Source: Spinacia oleracea (Eukaryota > Streptophyta > Magnoliopsida > Caryophyllales > Amaranthaceae). Taken from it: a DNA stretch of 64,000 bases. Of this stretch, positions 10,801 to 21,682 are shown piece after piece. The stretch lies in contig NC_079490.1 of NCBI RefSeq assembly GCF_020520425.1, positions 57,390,517 through 57,454,516 of the forward strand. Direction: 5' to 3'. The translations under genes were made by a program, and so were the position numbers. A model generated the notes under the pieces. The model did not search any database. It saw nothing but the letters and a program-made list of their open reading frames with translations, and was not told the DNA's origin. Positions within the stretch are counted from its first letter, which is position 1. Every line of letters starts with the position of its first letter.

Positions 10801-13340
10801 TTTATTCGAGTTATGTGTTCCGGCGGGTGTGAATAAAATGATTCCAATATCCTAAAAACCATTGATGAATTAAGCACATTATGTATTTTGACTTAATTCT
10901 AAAATCTTTTAGGTAAGCAAAAGCCTTTTGCTAATAGTCTAGAAACTACTCTTGGTTGATAGGTACGTCTAAGAACTTATTAGGTAAACCTATCGATTTT
11001 TCCACGACATAAAAGGACTCCTTACTTATATCGTTGAGTTTCACCAAAACTAACATGTACTCACAATTATTTGTGTACCTTACCCCTTTAGGATCAATAA
11101 GTAACACCTCGCTGAGCGTAAAACTATTACTAGATTGATGTAAAGGTTATCCAATTAAGTGTTATTTTGGCATGGCACCTTTTAACTCAATTTTTTAAGT
11201 TTGGAACTTAAGGCTCTTACTATGTTGGTTAGATTTTAAGTGAACTAAAATCCTTAATCATGCAACATAATCAAGCTTCAATCTCATGCATATTTAAGAC
11301 ATATTTAAAAGCAATAAATAACTTAAAGCATGCATAAGATAAATGTGATCTAGTATGGCCCGACTTCATCTTGAAGCTTCAACTTCAAAATCCGTCTTGA
11401 AAATGGATTGGAAACTCCGTCTTGAATTTCACCGTGGGAGGCGCCATTTTCTTCAAATAGGATCAGCTATAATTAAACTAATTACAACTATTTGATGGTA
11501 CGCATACCATATTTGAATTGAAAAACAAATTTGGTGCATTAGACCAATTACATTCCAATTAATGGTACGCAGACCATATTTTCTATCCTATTTGGGCCAT
11601 ACTAGTCACTTCATAACCTGCAAAACAGTACATATACAATATATACCATTCACCCATTCATTATCATGAATGGCCCACATAGCTGGTTAGTAAAAACACG
11701 TACGTTGTATGCATCACATAAACATTTGCAGCAATTAATCAAGGGCACCAATAATCTACCAATTATTGATCAGTCCTTATTAATTCTAATCAAGTTGTTT
11801 AACCTTAAAGGATTTGTAGACCTAATCAAGAGTTTATGACTAAAATTGCTCCCACTTAAACCAATAACTTTATATGCTTTACTAATTTTAAACATAAAAT
11901 TGTATTTCTAGTCTAACCGGAAACATACAAGTTTAATTAAAATTTAAAGCTCATATAAAATTATAATCGAATCCATTTATTTAATTTACTTTTCAGTTGA
12001 ATTAAATAAATTTAAATTAATTCAAGGTTTAATTTTAGTAAAATAATTAGTATAAATTAAAATTTATAATAATTATAATATTCAAAATTAAAATCCGAGA
12101 AAACAATTTAAATTATTAATTTTAAAATTAATTAAAATTATTTCCGAACTGAAAATTTAAAATTAAAACGAAACGCATCAATAGTTTGCAAGACGAGGCA
12201 CTTGGGCTTGCTCCCAAGCCCCATCGAGCTACGAGGCCCATTGCCCCGTGCAATTGATCGTTGCCCATGGCTCGCACAGCGACATCGCACACACGCCCCA
12301 TCACCACGCACACACGCAGCCTTGAGGGCTACGCTGCCCGCAGCTTGGTGCTGTGTCGTGGCTGCCTACCCTTCGGCAGGCTTGGTGCGTCGTGGCGCAG
12401 CGCACTGCTGCCCACTCGCATCATGCTTAGCGCTGTGTGCCCACTGCCCTCGCCCATTGCCCAGCATGCACGACTAGGCCTAGAGCCTTGCGTGCCGCAT
12501 AGCTCGTTGCTCGCTGCATTCGTACCACACGGGCGACGAGCTCCCTTGCTCGTCGTCGCGTGCCCGCACTATACAACACCCCTTAAGGGTAACACGTAGC
12601 TTCCTTTGCTTTGTGCGTGCAACATTTATGGGCGTTTTCATAAAAATTTAAAATTTTTAATTTAAAATTAATGACAAATTAATAAATCATATTAATTTCA
12701 TAATTTTAGGGCTAAAAATCGAAAATTTATTAATCAATTAATTTCCGATTAACATGGATTCAAATCTAGGTCATAAAAATTTAAAACTTATCACACATTA
12801 ACAATTTTTATGGTGGATTTTAATCATGGATACCTAATTAAATTATTAATTAATTATGAAAATTAAATCAATTCTAAATTATTCGAATTTCAACCAATTA
12901 ATCATAATTACAAATTAGGTTGTATAATTAACAAGTCTAGGCATTCAAATTTGTTAAACATATATTGTAGGTCAATCAAAAACTCAAGATTTATCAACAA
13001 GAATCGCAAATATTCAATTTAACATCTTCAATTTACAAACTTTTGCGTTCGAAAAACTAAAACCTCTGAAAAGTCATAGTTAGGCTTCGAATTTGGGAAT
13101 TTGGGTTTCGGGGAAAAATATTGTTTTTGTCAAAATTTTAGAATGCCTTTTACATGCGAAATTGACACAAAAATCACTTGATTTGGTTGAGTAACGTATA
13201 TTCTGCCGAAAAACTGCGTACATATAATTAAATAAACGCAATTTGCAATTAATTACGAAAAATAATCACCCCTTTTAATTCTTTGCAAATTTGTAAAATT
13301 TAACCATGTTCATGCAATTTAGATTATGAAAATAATAAGA
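10801..13340 (-). other. Copia-1a 5' leader
   Basis: Non-coding leader between primer site and the former gag, matching the Copia-1b leader (28469-31190) and Copia-1c (53200-55897). Shared landmarks include TGGTACGCATACCATATTTG and the ATTCACCCATTCATTATCATG block. It is very AT-rich apart from a GC-rich island at about 12187-12600, which in this copy lacks the tandem array seen in Copia-1c. Confidence 0.75.
12187..12605. other. GC-rich island inside Copia-1a leader
   Basis: A sharply bounded GC-rich block in an otherwise AT-rich leader. It ends at the motif CACCCCTTAAGGGTAACACG, which also bounds the islands in Copia-1b (29218 side) and Copia-1c (about 55130-55147). Open frames exist on both strands because stop codons are rare in GC-rich DNA; they resemble no protein family. 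Confidence 0.75.
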
Positions 13341-13355
13341 GGCTCGTGATACCAC
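13341..13355 (-). other. Primer binding site of Copia-1a
   Basis: The minus strand reads GTGGTATCACGAGCC directly after the LTR. This is the initiator tRNA-Met primer site with one extra C compared with the usual TGGTATCAGAGCC; the same variant is found in Copia-1b and Copia-1c. Confidence 0.85.
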
Positions 13356-14886
13356 TGTTAGGTTATGATACATATGACAGAACATAAATCATGCGGAAAA
13401 CCTTAATGCCAGGAAACATATTATTTACACATAATCATTTAGCATAATTTAGGTGCATACACTTTGTAGCGTGCCTTCCCTAGTTGCGCTCGAACCGAAC
13501 AAAAACAAGTCTTTAGGACTCCAAGTGTCGTCCCTCCGTAGATAGTCCACATCACGTCCGGATCCGCCTTAAGCTTGACCAACTAGAATCGCCCTTAAGG
13601 TACCTAGGATTTTCGGCTAAAATGGTTGCAAGTGTTTGGCTGATTTTTGCTCCAAAATCTTACCTTTGAATACTTCAATATTGTATGTAAATATGTGACC
13701 CTAGGCACCTATTTATAGAGTTATGGAAAATGAATTATAATCCTATTAGAATACTAATTTATTTAGTTAGAATCCTGCTAGGAGTCTATTTAAATAAACT
13801 TTATCTGTTAGGATTAGGATTTAATCATATGACAAATTCTAATAGCTTTAGGATTTAATCATATAAGCCTATTAGAATACTAATTTATTTAGTTAGAATC
13901 CTGCTAGGAGTCTATTTAAATAAACTTTATCTGTTAGGATTAGGATTTAATCATATGACAAATTCTAATAGCTTTAGGATTCGTCTTGCACACAACCGTA
14001 CACGAGCATGAGCACGAGCACAACCCGCGCAAGCCTCGCGGCCCACGCGAGCTGCACTTGCTCGCAGCCCATTGTCGCAGCCCACGATTGCTCCGCGCGC
14101 GCCACAGGCCTTGGCTGGGCCTGGCCTTGCGCTGGGCCTGGTCGAGGCTTGGCGTGTGGTTTGTTGCGTGTGGCTTGCTGGGCGACGGCCTGGCTTCGTG
14201 CTGGGCCTTCGTCTAGCGAGCCTCGTCCGATGCTAATTCGTACGATACGCTTCCGATTAAATTCCCGATTCCGAAATTCATTTCCGATACGAACAATATT
14301 TAATATTTCCGATTCCGGAATTAATTTCCGTTTCGAACAAATATTTGATATTTCCATTTCCGGAATTATTTTCCGATTTCGATAATATTTCCGATTCTGA
14401 CAATATTTCCGTTTCCGGCAATATTTCCGATTCCAGCAATATTTCCATTTCCGATAATATTTTCCGATACATACCATGTTTTCGTTTCCGGCAACATCTA
14501 CGACTTGGATAACATTTATATTTCCGATACGATCCATATTTCCGTTTCCGGCAATATCATCGTTTCCGGAGTATTCATTTGCTTGCCTTTGACGATCTCA
14601 GCTCCCACTGAAACCAAGATCCGTCGATTCCGAATATCCATAGATGGAGTATTTAATGCCATTAAATACTTGATCCGTTTACGTACTATTTGTGTGACCC
14701 TACGGGTTCAGTTAAGAGTACGCTGTGGATTAATATCATTAATTCCACTTGAACTGAAGCGGCCTCTAGCTAGGCATTCAGCTCACTTGATCTCACTGAA
14801 TTTATTAACTTGTCAATTAATACTGAACCGCATTTATTAGACTTATCATCAAATGCATACTTGGACCAAGGGCATTATTTCCTTCA
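13356..14886 (-). mobile_element. Copia-1a 5' LTR, with 126-bp internal duplication
   Basis: Minus-strand LTR with ends TGAAGGAAATAATGCCC (right) and CCTAACA (left). At 1531 bp it is longer than the other Copia-1 LTRs (1362-1437 bp), mainly because a unit starting CCTATTAGAATAC at 13742 is repeated at 13868 (126-bp spacing). A TATA-like box TATAAATA lies at 13710-13717 on the minus strand. An array of TTCCGATTCC/AATATT words fills about 14262-14580 and is common to all Copia-1 LTRs. Next to it is a GC-rich patch (13985-14220). Confidence 0.9.
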
Positions 14887-15746
14887 GGGGGTGCCCCAAA
14901 TAAGTGGTGTGAATTTGTTTTAGTTCTATTTTCTTGAGTAAAGTTCATTTTGTGCTTCACTTTAGGATTGAGCACCAATTTCCAAATTTATTCCACGCTC
15001 TTACCCCTTGCCTAAACGTTTCACCATAAAAGCCCTCTTGACCCTTTTGAGTTGAGTCATTGTCGGTGGAGGGAGGATTTGGTCAAATTTATGGAGCGGG
15101 ATTGTCATGTCGAGATGTCGAGTAGCCTTCTTTCCTCTATTGCAATTTTTGTCTTTTCCGGCGCCTTCGTGGCGTCACGAGAAGCTATCTTTGAGGGTGA
15201 ATAGGATCTAGAGAGTTGACGCGGTAAGATCGGTTGAAGGGGAATAGATTAGTGCAAATCCTTAGTTCTCTATGCTTCAGACTTGAATCCTTCACTCGAC
15301 TTAGGACATTGATTAACATGCATTCTTTTATTGAATTTCTAATATTTGCATTCTTTTGTGCTCGTTCCATAATAAAAGCCTAGTTCTTGAATCTTTTTGT
15401 AGTTTGCTTTTCTTTTCTTTTCTTTCCTTTTCTTCTCTTTTCTTTGTTTGTTTTTAGTTTATTTTCCTTTTTAGGTCTTGCCTTGATTCAATTTTTGGAA
15501 GAGTTATGGGTTGAACTCTTTGGAAACCCTTGCGAGATCCCACTCGCCCTCATAAGCGATTGTGGGGTTTAAAGAGTTTGTTGCATGTGCTTAAATGCAA
15601 CCGTGATTCCTACGAAAGTGAGTTAGTGTGCATTCTTGTAGTTCTTATTTTCGTAATTTTGATTTTTAATAAACAAGCTCATTCTCCTTCCCGTTTCTCA
15701 TTCTAGCTTTGCTTGAGGACAAGCAAAGGTTTAGCTTGGGGGAGTT
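14887..15746 (+). mobile_element. Ty3-A 3' untranslated region and polypurine tract
   Basis: No credible coding sequence. The stretch ends with the sentence typical of plant Athila/Tat-type Ty3 elements, CTTGAGGACAAGCAAAGG then TTTAGCTTGGGGGAG, directly before the 3' LTR; the G-rich end (15733-15746) is the polypurine tract. A pyrimidine-rich run (TTTTCTTTTC words) lies at 15400-15450. The pol gene of this element is absent from the window. Confidence 0.75.
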
Positions 15747-16603
15747 TGATGAGCGACATTTATATTGCTCTTAGCTTAGGATTTTAGTTCATTAGCATTT
15801 TATTATTATTTTTGCTTTGTTTTATTGTTTTTAGTTCGTTTATCGCATTTTTTCATTAATCGTAATATTTTCTCGTCTTGTCATTTTTGCTCTAAACGTG
15901 CTTTTTGTGCGCATTTTCATTGCTTAAGGGTCGTTTTGAGCATTGACGTGTTAAATAATGTGTCATTATGCTTGATGATGTTTAATATGATTTTACTATT
16001 TGTAAAAATGCGATGCGAATTAATAAAATGCTTTTGACTTTTAATAACTTGCTTTGCGATTTGCTAACTTGCTATACGATTCTTTGCATGTGCAGCGACG
16101 AATCTTTGTGTGTGCATACCAACAGCAGCCTTGCAGCAACACACACGAACAACAATAGCCTTGCAAGTGCAGCCACAATAGCTGCTGTACACGAGCACAA
16201 ACAGCAGCTGTACATGCCTTTGTAGCAGCCTCGTGAGCCCTCCAACTTGACCCTTACATCCCTTGATAGCAGCTAAACAAGAGCAAGCAACCACAACCAC
16301 AACACTGCAGAACACACGCCATTACAGCATCTACACTCGAGCAGAAGTGAGAGCAAAGAAACACGCAAAATTGCAGTTTGCAGGGCTGTGCGTTCGCACG
16401 GCCTTGCTGTGCGACCACACGGAGTTGTTGGACCGCACAAAACAGCAAAACGCTTGCAAGAACTTCCCGCTTTCTTGTGTGAACGCACAGACTCGCCTGT
16501 GCGTACACACGGCTACGCGGAATCGCTGATATAAATACGAATTCGCAGCATTTGTTCGGAAAGTAGTTTTGATAATTAGAATTATTTCTTCCCAAATTAG
16601 TTT
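15747..16603 (+). mobile_element. Ty3-A 3' LTR, truncated at right
   Basis: Copy of the LTR starting at 208, with the same TGATGAGCGACATTTAT start and the same internal blocks. Homology stops at 16603, where the left copy would continue with GGCTTAGAGAGAG. Beyond it the sequence is the 3' flank of a host-type gene, so the end of this LTR was deleted. Confidence 0.8.
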
Positions 16604-16770
16604 ATACATCAGTATACAGCGTAACTATATCTAAGTTGGATTAAATCCTACATTTTCTAGGAATACCTCGCCGCAAAAGTAGGACATAAATCAACCTTCA
16701 TGGGGAATAGGAACACACGTATAGTTCGTAATAAATTAACAATAGTCAATAATTAGTCATTACCCTGGTT
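16604..16770 (-). other. Presumed 3' flank of the DUF7731-like gene
   Basis: These 167 bp lie between the truncated LTR and the stop codon of the minus-strand gene at 16771. They are not similar to the neighbouring repeats and may hold its 3' UTR. No clear polyadenylation signal was chosen. Confidence 0.4.
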
Positions 16771-17698
16771 TTACAGTAGTAATACAATTTGCCCTATGAT
16801 TGAAATCAGAATGTCAGACAGTACAGTCTTCGTAGCCTTGCTACCAATGATTCCCCTTCCTTCATCAGCTTCAATATGCTCTCCTATATCGAAGAACCCT
16901 GCACAAAAACCAAGAAGGAGACGCGGGTTATATTGGCAAAATTTAACCATACAAATCTAGTTCAGGTTTTAACTTAAAAAGTGAACTATTATTTTGGAAC
17001 GGACTATAATATAAATAATGTAGGATATTGCACTTCTTTTATCACCATGGCCACAACCATCTAGAATTGTTTCCCTAACATCCTGAGTGGTGGCCTTGTT
17101 AAAGAATATGAAGTGATCCATAATTCCATCTATGTAGTCTAACACAAGGTTTGTTTCCTCGAGGCAAGGTCCGCTACAAAACTCATCGACATGATCATGG
17201 GGTACGTGGAGCTCTCCTTTCGCTATCAGTATGCAGGACTCATCACATTGACTGTACAACTTCTACATACAAAAAAGAGAATAGAATTACTCTGTAATAC
17301 AAATCAATTACATAGAAGTTGATGTAGAAAGCTTTATGTGGACTTACATGTTTCTCGTGGAAGCACACCAAGGCTCCATCAATAATATGAGTTGGATCAG
17401 CACTCGTTCCATGATCTTCCTCATCCCCTTCATGGCCTTGGTCTTCCGCACCCTGCCCAGGATGCCCGCCTATAACTCCAATTTCTGGCTCATAATCATA
17501 TTCTTCTACCGCTGAATGAATAAAAAAAATTATGTTAAAAAAATAAAACTGAATCAATCTTCAATCAAATCTTAACTAACATAACTTAGAGAAATGCTGG
17601 TGTTTCAAGATCATACAACCTGAGAAGAAACTGATAATAACAGTACAAATAACTAAAGTCACCAGAACATATATTCCGATTTTGAGTGAGTATGCCAT
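16771..17698 (-). CDS. Small secreted/anchored cysteine protein, DUF7731-like (4 exons, 199 aa)
   Basis: I built this gene from four minus-strand exons: 17698-17620, 17511-17348, 17262-17034 and 16898-16771 (stop TAA). All introns are GT-AG, phases agree (79+164+229+128 = 600 nt), and the frame has no interruption. Residues 1-27 form a signal peptide (MAYSLKIG then a hydrophobic run, cleavage probably near FFSA). Residues 29-60 are rich in Glu, Asp and Gly. The core has six cysteines (C76, C87, C91, C110, C114, C151) in the context ALVCFHEKH, FCSGPCLEETNLVLDYID and FFNKATTQDVRETILDGC. The last 18 residues are hydrophobic, suggesting a membrane or GPI anchor. From memory the pattern matches the plant DUF7731 family, whose biochemical role is unknown to me. 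The third donor (A|GTGCAA) is weak. The protein probably enters the secretory pathway. It is the only apparently intact host gene here. Confidence 0.72.
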
Positions 17699-18110
17699 TA
17701 GCAAAAGTTATTCAAGTTCACAAAATTGTAAAGGACAGAATTACACCATAAAGTTCAGCTTAACTTATAAAGTATACCATTACTCGATATATTATGTACT
17801 TGCTAGCTATATTTGGAACAACAAACGTTCCTTTTTAGGTATCAGTAACCAATTCTCAGGAAAAATAACAGCACATACATTACAGACCAACCAATTTGGA
17901 AAGTAGTGACCTATCTTCTGCGGGAATTTAAGCTTTGAAATGTTGCATTGGTTTTCTTAACAAACTTAAGGGAAAGGAGGAATAGCTCCTTACAATTATA
18001 GTACAGTTGGAGAGGAAGTCACCAACTTTCACTTTTAAATCTAATTTCTGATTTGCTTTCTCCTCACACAAGCTACCTAACATAATTCTTATAAACAAAA
18101 AGAAAGTTAC
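17699..18110 (-). promoter_or_regulatory. Upstream region of the DUF7731-like gene
   Basis: This 412-bp gap separates the start codon of the DUF7731-like gene from the last recognisable exon of the GT31 pseudogene on the same strand. It should contain the gene's promoter or 5' UTR. It is AT-rich, and I could not single out a convincing TATA box. Confidence 0.35.
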
Positions 18111-18968
18111 CTTATAGACTAATCTTGAGTCAAGCAAACCTTGAGTCATTTCAGGCTGTAAAACTTTTTTCAGCATCAATATCTCTGTCAAACTGTCCCC
18201 ATGGTTTGCACTGCAAGATTGTTTAGTTTCAATTTAAGTTTAAGAAAACAAAAGTGATATTCAACATTTAACATAATTCCACACCAATAATAGAACATAC
18301 ACCTTTTTCCAATCACAAATCTCGGTACAATTCCATTCTCATTCTCCAGCTTTTTCAATGCATCTCCTACACACAACTGGAACTATAAGGTTACACCTAA
18401 ATTTCCCGTCTTCTATTTTTTAAAGGAATTTTTCATATTTACCACCTTTTAAGTTTAATATTTTTGTATTTACCACCTTATAAAATGTTATTTCATATTT
18501 ACCACCTTAATTTTATGAAAAGTTTCGTATTCACCACCTTTTAACGAATTTCATCAGATTTTTCATCCACGTGAACTCCACTTAACCAACTTCTTTAACT
18601 TTCTTCATCTTTTAGTAGGTTTTCAATTGAAGAAGTTAGTTAAACAAGGTTCACATGGACCGAAAATTTGATGAAAACCGCTAAGAGGTGGTGAATTTAA
18701 AATATTTTATAAGATTAAGGTGGTAAATATCAAAATATCTTTTTTATAAGGTGGTAAATACAAAAACATAAAACTTAAAAGGTGGTAAATACAAAAACAT
18801 AAAACTTAAAAGGTGGTAAATATCAAAATATCCTTTTTTAAAGATAAAGGCTACATCTAACTTTAATAACGAGGATTACAGATAGAACCCATTACCGGTT
18901 GGCATCCAAGCTTTTGGAATTGCATTTATGCTCCTCCTCCGACCAGAATGTGTAGAAATATATGACAT
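18111..18968 (-). pseudogene. GT31 family (hydroxyproline O-/beta-1,3-galactosyltransferase-like) gene remnant
   Basis: Three colinear minus-strand exons can be read: about 18968-18896 (SGRRRSINAIPKAWMPTG), 18366-18303 (GDALKKLENENGIVPRFVIG) and 18210-18111 (SANHGDS...). The splice sites are GT-AG, with compatible phases. The motifs match the start of the galactosyltransferase domain in plant GT31 proteins, which use UDP-galactose in the Golgi to glycosylate arabinogalactan proteins. In exon 3, one base is missing after GDS, so the expected continuation FDRDIDAE is in another frame and soon meets stops. The N-terminal anchor and the catalytic DXD half are absent. A foldback MITE sits in the intron between exons 1 and 2. 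This is a truncated pseudogene; family assignment is from memory of conserved motifs. Confidence 0.68.
18413..18847. mobile_element. Foldback MITE with TTTACCACCTT-type inverted ends
   Basis: The left end has TTAAAGGAATTTTTCATATTT then ACCACCTTTTAAG; the right end is its imperfect reverse complement (CTTAAAAGGTGGTAAAT...ATCCTTTTTTAAA). The motif ACCACCTT and its complement recur several times in each arm, and a unit AAGGTGGTAAATACAAAAAC is duplicated at about 18750 and 18779. No open frame exists. Exact ends and a target duplication were not settled. It lies in a GT31 pseudogene intron. Confidence 0.65.
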
Positions 18969-19789
18969 CTTACTAACCAAACATAGAAGAACTATTAATT
19001 ATTAATTACCATAAGAGATAAACAAACTTTCACAAAGGCGGAGATAAACAAGAAGCTTCTCTAAAACAATTTATTGTACATTTCATGTTATTTTTCAATG
19101 AACAAGAAAGAAACCAACTAATACGCAAAAGCATACATGTCGTTGGGGAAGGAAATCAATTGTACTATATTAATTGATGTAACTGTAACTTGGACACAAA
19201 AATTACAGAGTAGATTCTAGCAGCCCATATTAAAAAAAGAAGGACAACGTGCGGAGTATGACAGTGTAAAGTTGTCTCAAATACTTATCAAGTCAGAAAA
19301 TAGTAGCAAAAATGTATTATGCAGTGATGCCATAGCCATATATTGTCATGCTGACAGCACAAATAGGATGTTCCTTCTACTATGTTTGACAATATTACGT
19401 ATTGAAAGATAGATATAGTAGAAGGAACCAGATGAGGCTAAGTATTCTTTAGCACCGGCCACAATAATCTAACGCTAGAGGAAGTACGTCATCAGATGAA
19501 GAAGAGACACATGCAACATTATACACATAAATATAGTGGACTAGTGCTTATTTCTTTCAAATTATTCTTAGCACTAATAATAAACATTATGGTTCGTTAA
19601 ATGCAAAAGCAGACCATCTTTAATAATAAAGATTCACGTTAACATTGACAAACTGTTCAAAAATGAATATGATTATAAATCTGGGTCATTTCCCCAACTA
19701 ATCCTATTTTTTTTCAAAATAACATTATATTGGGGAGAGATTCTATGGAAACAGATGCAACATCATTAGATATTTAATAATAAATTTCT
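18969..19789. other. Intergenic stretch, one short hairpin, no gene seen
   Basis: AT-rich sequence without recognisable coding exons or transposon ends. A 14-bp perfect inverted repeat GTTCCTTCTACTAT / ATAGTAGAAGGAAC occurs at 19370-19383 and 19415-19428 with a 31-nt loop. The N-terminal exons that the GT31 pseudogene would need were not found here. Confidence 0.5.
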
Positions 19790-20229
19790 CTCTCTAACTT
19801 TCCTCTCCAGAAAAAAAACCCTCCTTCAAAACCCTAATCGCCGCCACCAAGAGCGGCTCGCTAGTGGTCGGAGCCTGTTGCTCGCTCACGATTGCCGGCG
19901 AGCCTGCTCCTTCCGTTCATCTTTTTTGTGTGGTTTTGTATTACATCGCTGGTTTTCACCGACAGGGAAGAAGAAGAGGAGCCAAGTTTTACTTGAAAAG
20001 AAGCTTTTCCCTCCTCTTAGTTTCCTTTCTTCTCGTCGGGCTTTGTAGTCATCGGAGTCGACAGTCAAACAAGAAAAGTTTAGCCACTCATTGTTTGGGT
20101 TGGAGGATTGTTCGATCGAGTTTTCAACCATTGGTTCTTAATTCAGATCTATCCTAAACGCCGCCACCGACAATCTCACCGGTAAAAGGTAAAAGTTTAG
20201 GGTTAGGGTTTCTTTTTGGATTAGGAATG
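19790..20229 (+). other. Leader-like start of an unidentified plus-strand gene
   Basis: The stretch has the look of a plant 5' transcript leader: CT-rich TCTCTCTCTAAC, AAACCCTCC, AAAACCCTAATCGCCGCCACC, then a second CGCCGCCACCGAC before GGTAAAAGG. A telomere-box-like TTTAGGGTTAGGGTTT lies near 20196-20211, as in many plant housekeeping gene leaders. Frames in it are open by chance and match no family I know. It continues beyond the hAT element at 21889. The rest of the gene is not recognisable and may have been lost when the Tat element arrived. Confidence 0.35.
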
Positions 20230-20397
20230 GCTAGTTGCAGGGCCGTCTCTAACCTTTTGGTGGCCTATGGGCGAAATAAAAAATTGAGGCCCACACTTCT
20301 TAAGGTACACGAATAAAACAGTTGCGCGTAGATATGACGTAGTTTTTATATTGAAAAAATGATGTAAATCACTAACATTTCACTTTTTAAGACATAA

Positions 20398-21051
20398 CTA
20401 GTGTGTGGCTCGGGCGATGCCCCGATTGCTACATTGAATAGTTAAAATTTTAGATTTTTCTTGAGAAAAATATTTGATAAGATACATGTAAAGCATTAAG
20501 TGAAAGCATTCATCAAGTTCGTCAACTACACAAACAAACTAAGTCATTTATCGTGAGAAATAATTTTTCAATTGCATCATCTTACAATTTGTATAATTTG
20601 TTTTCTAGTGGAAATAAGTGATTCAAAATTAACAAACACCAAATTAGATACATGCAGCCATGCAAGGCATTTCTGCAGTTGATGCTTAATTATGAGACTT
20701 ATGACATCATGGTTATTCATGGTTATCCTAATTCTTTAATTATTATTTTTTTCCAAAATAGTCAATAGAAAATAAAAAGTCACATAAAAGTTTAGTTGTT
20801 GTAAACTTCATGTTAACATTCATTTATAAATTAATGTGAAAAGATAAACCACAAATGGTTGTTGGTTAAGATGGTAATGAGAGTTATCCTCCACACTTGA
20901 GGTCTTGAGTTCGAACCTCATTGTATGTATTGATTTTTGGTTGTCCATGATATGACATATTATTTTGTGAGTGGATGATGTGGCACAAAGGGAAGAGTAC
21001 TACGTGCCACATAGACATTTTTCTCAACGCCTTTTAATATATTAGTATAGA
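20398..21051 (-). mobile_element. Helitron-like non-autonomous element
   Basis: In minus orientation it starts TCTATACTAATATATTAAAA and ends CTAG after the GC-rich word CGGGGCATCGCCCG, which can form the short terminal hairpin expected of Helitrons. It sits between a host A and a host T without target duplication, as expected for rolling-circle elements. It encodes nothing. Identification rests only on the ends. Confidence 0.55.
20860..20925 (+). other. tRNA-like (SINE-type) module inside the Helitron-like element
   Basis: TTGGTTAAGATGG resembles a polymerase III A box, and 40 bp later GAGTTCGAACCTC fits a B box. A tRNA cloverleaf cannot be drawn convincingly, so this is tRNA-derived at most. 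Confidence 0.35.
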
Positions 21052-21070
21052 TACGTACTACTCGGTACTA

Positions 21071-21335
21071 CTCCCTCCGTCCCGGAATACTCGCAACGGT
21101 TTGACTTTTTGCACTATTCACATAATTCACTTTGACCCTATTTTATTTATAGTATATGAAAATAAGTGTTAGCATATAATATATTGTTGGATTCATCTTA
21201 ATATATATATATATATTCAAAATATTAATAGTTTATAAGTTTTTATAATATATAATTGAAGATATTGATGGTCAAAATTATGCATTGGCAAGCGTGCTCA
21301 GTCAAACCGTTTCGAGTATTCCGGAACGGAGGGAG
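21071..21335. mobile_element. Stowaway-type MITE
   Basis: Terminal inverted repeats CTCCCTCCGTCCCGGAATAC and its near-perfect complement enclose 265 bp, flanked by TA at 21069-21070 and 21336-21337. These are the diagnostic ends and target of Tc1/mariner-derived Stowaway MITEs. There is no coding sequence. It lies within the hAT element. Confidence 0.95.
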
Positions 21336-21682
21336 TATACATTTAATTAAACTAGCCAAGAAAATTTTTACCTATTACAAAACAGGAAGAGATACTGAAA
21401 TTTAAATTAAACAACAATGATGTAGTAGCGGATCATCCAAGAGTTTTAACAAACCGGAATAATTTCTAAAGTAAAATAAAATTCCATTTTATTTCTTCTA
21501 AATTCCAAATTAAAACAAAAAAAATGAAAACATTACATGTCTCTACTTTTGGTGATGATCTAGATTCAAATTCGGTAATACAATGTAATTGCATAGTTAA
21601 CCGTAAGAAATTACAAAAATGAGGGGAAATCATTAGGTGAAAGAAACAAAAACAAATTGGATAAAAAAAAAAAACATTTGAT

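Larger units (their letters stand above)
5805..14886 (-). mobile_element. Copia-1a: defective Ty1/Copia element (whole)
   Basis: Minus-strand element with a complete 5' LTR at the right (13356-14886), primer site (13341-13355), long leader with a GC-rich island, a decayed coding region, and only a 149-bp stub of its 3' LTR at the left (5805-5953). It is colinear with Copia-1c and, in leader and 3' untranslated regions, with the nearly coding Copia-1b. The missing part of the 3' LTR was probably lost after Copia-2a inserted into it and a later deletion removed the far side. No target duplication can be checked because the left end is gone. Confidence 0.88.

Noticed and set aside
19864..20157. 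A 97-codon frame and its antisense partner of 81 codons
   Set aside because: They sit in a CT-rich, leader-like stretch, have no recognisable domain, and splice-like and UTR-like signals run through them.
20196..20211. Telomere-like TTTAGGG repeats
   Set aside because: Only two units. This fits a telo-box in a gene leader, not an interstitial telomere.
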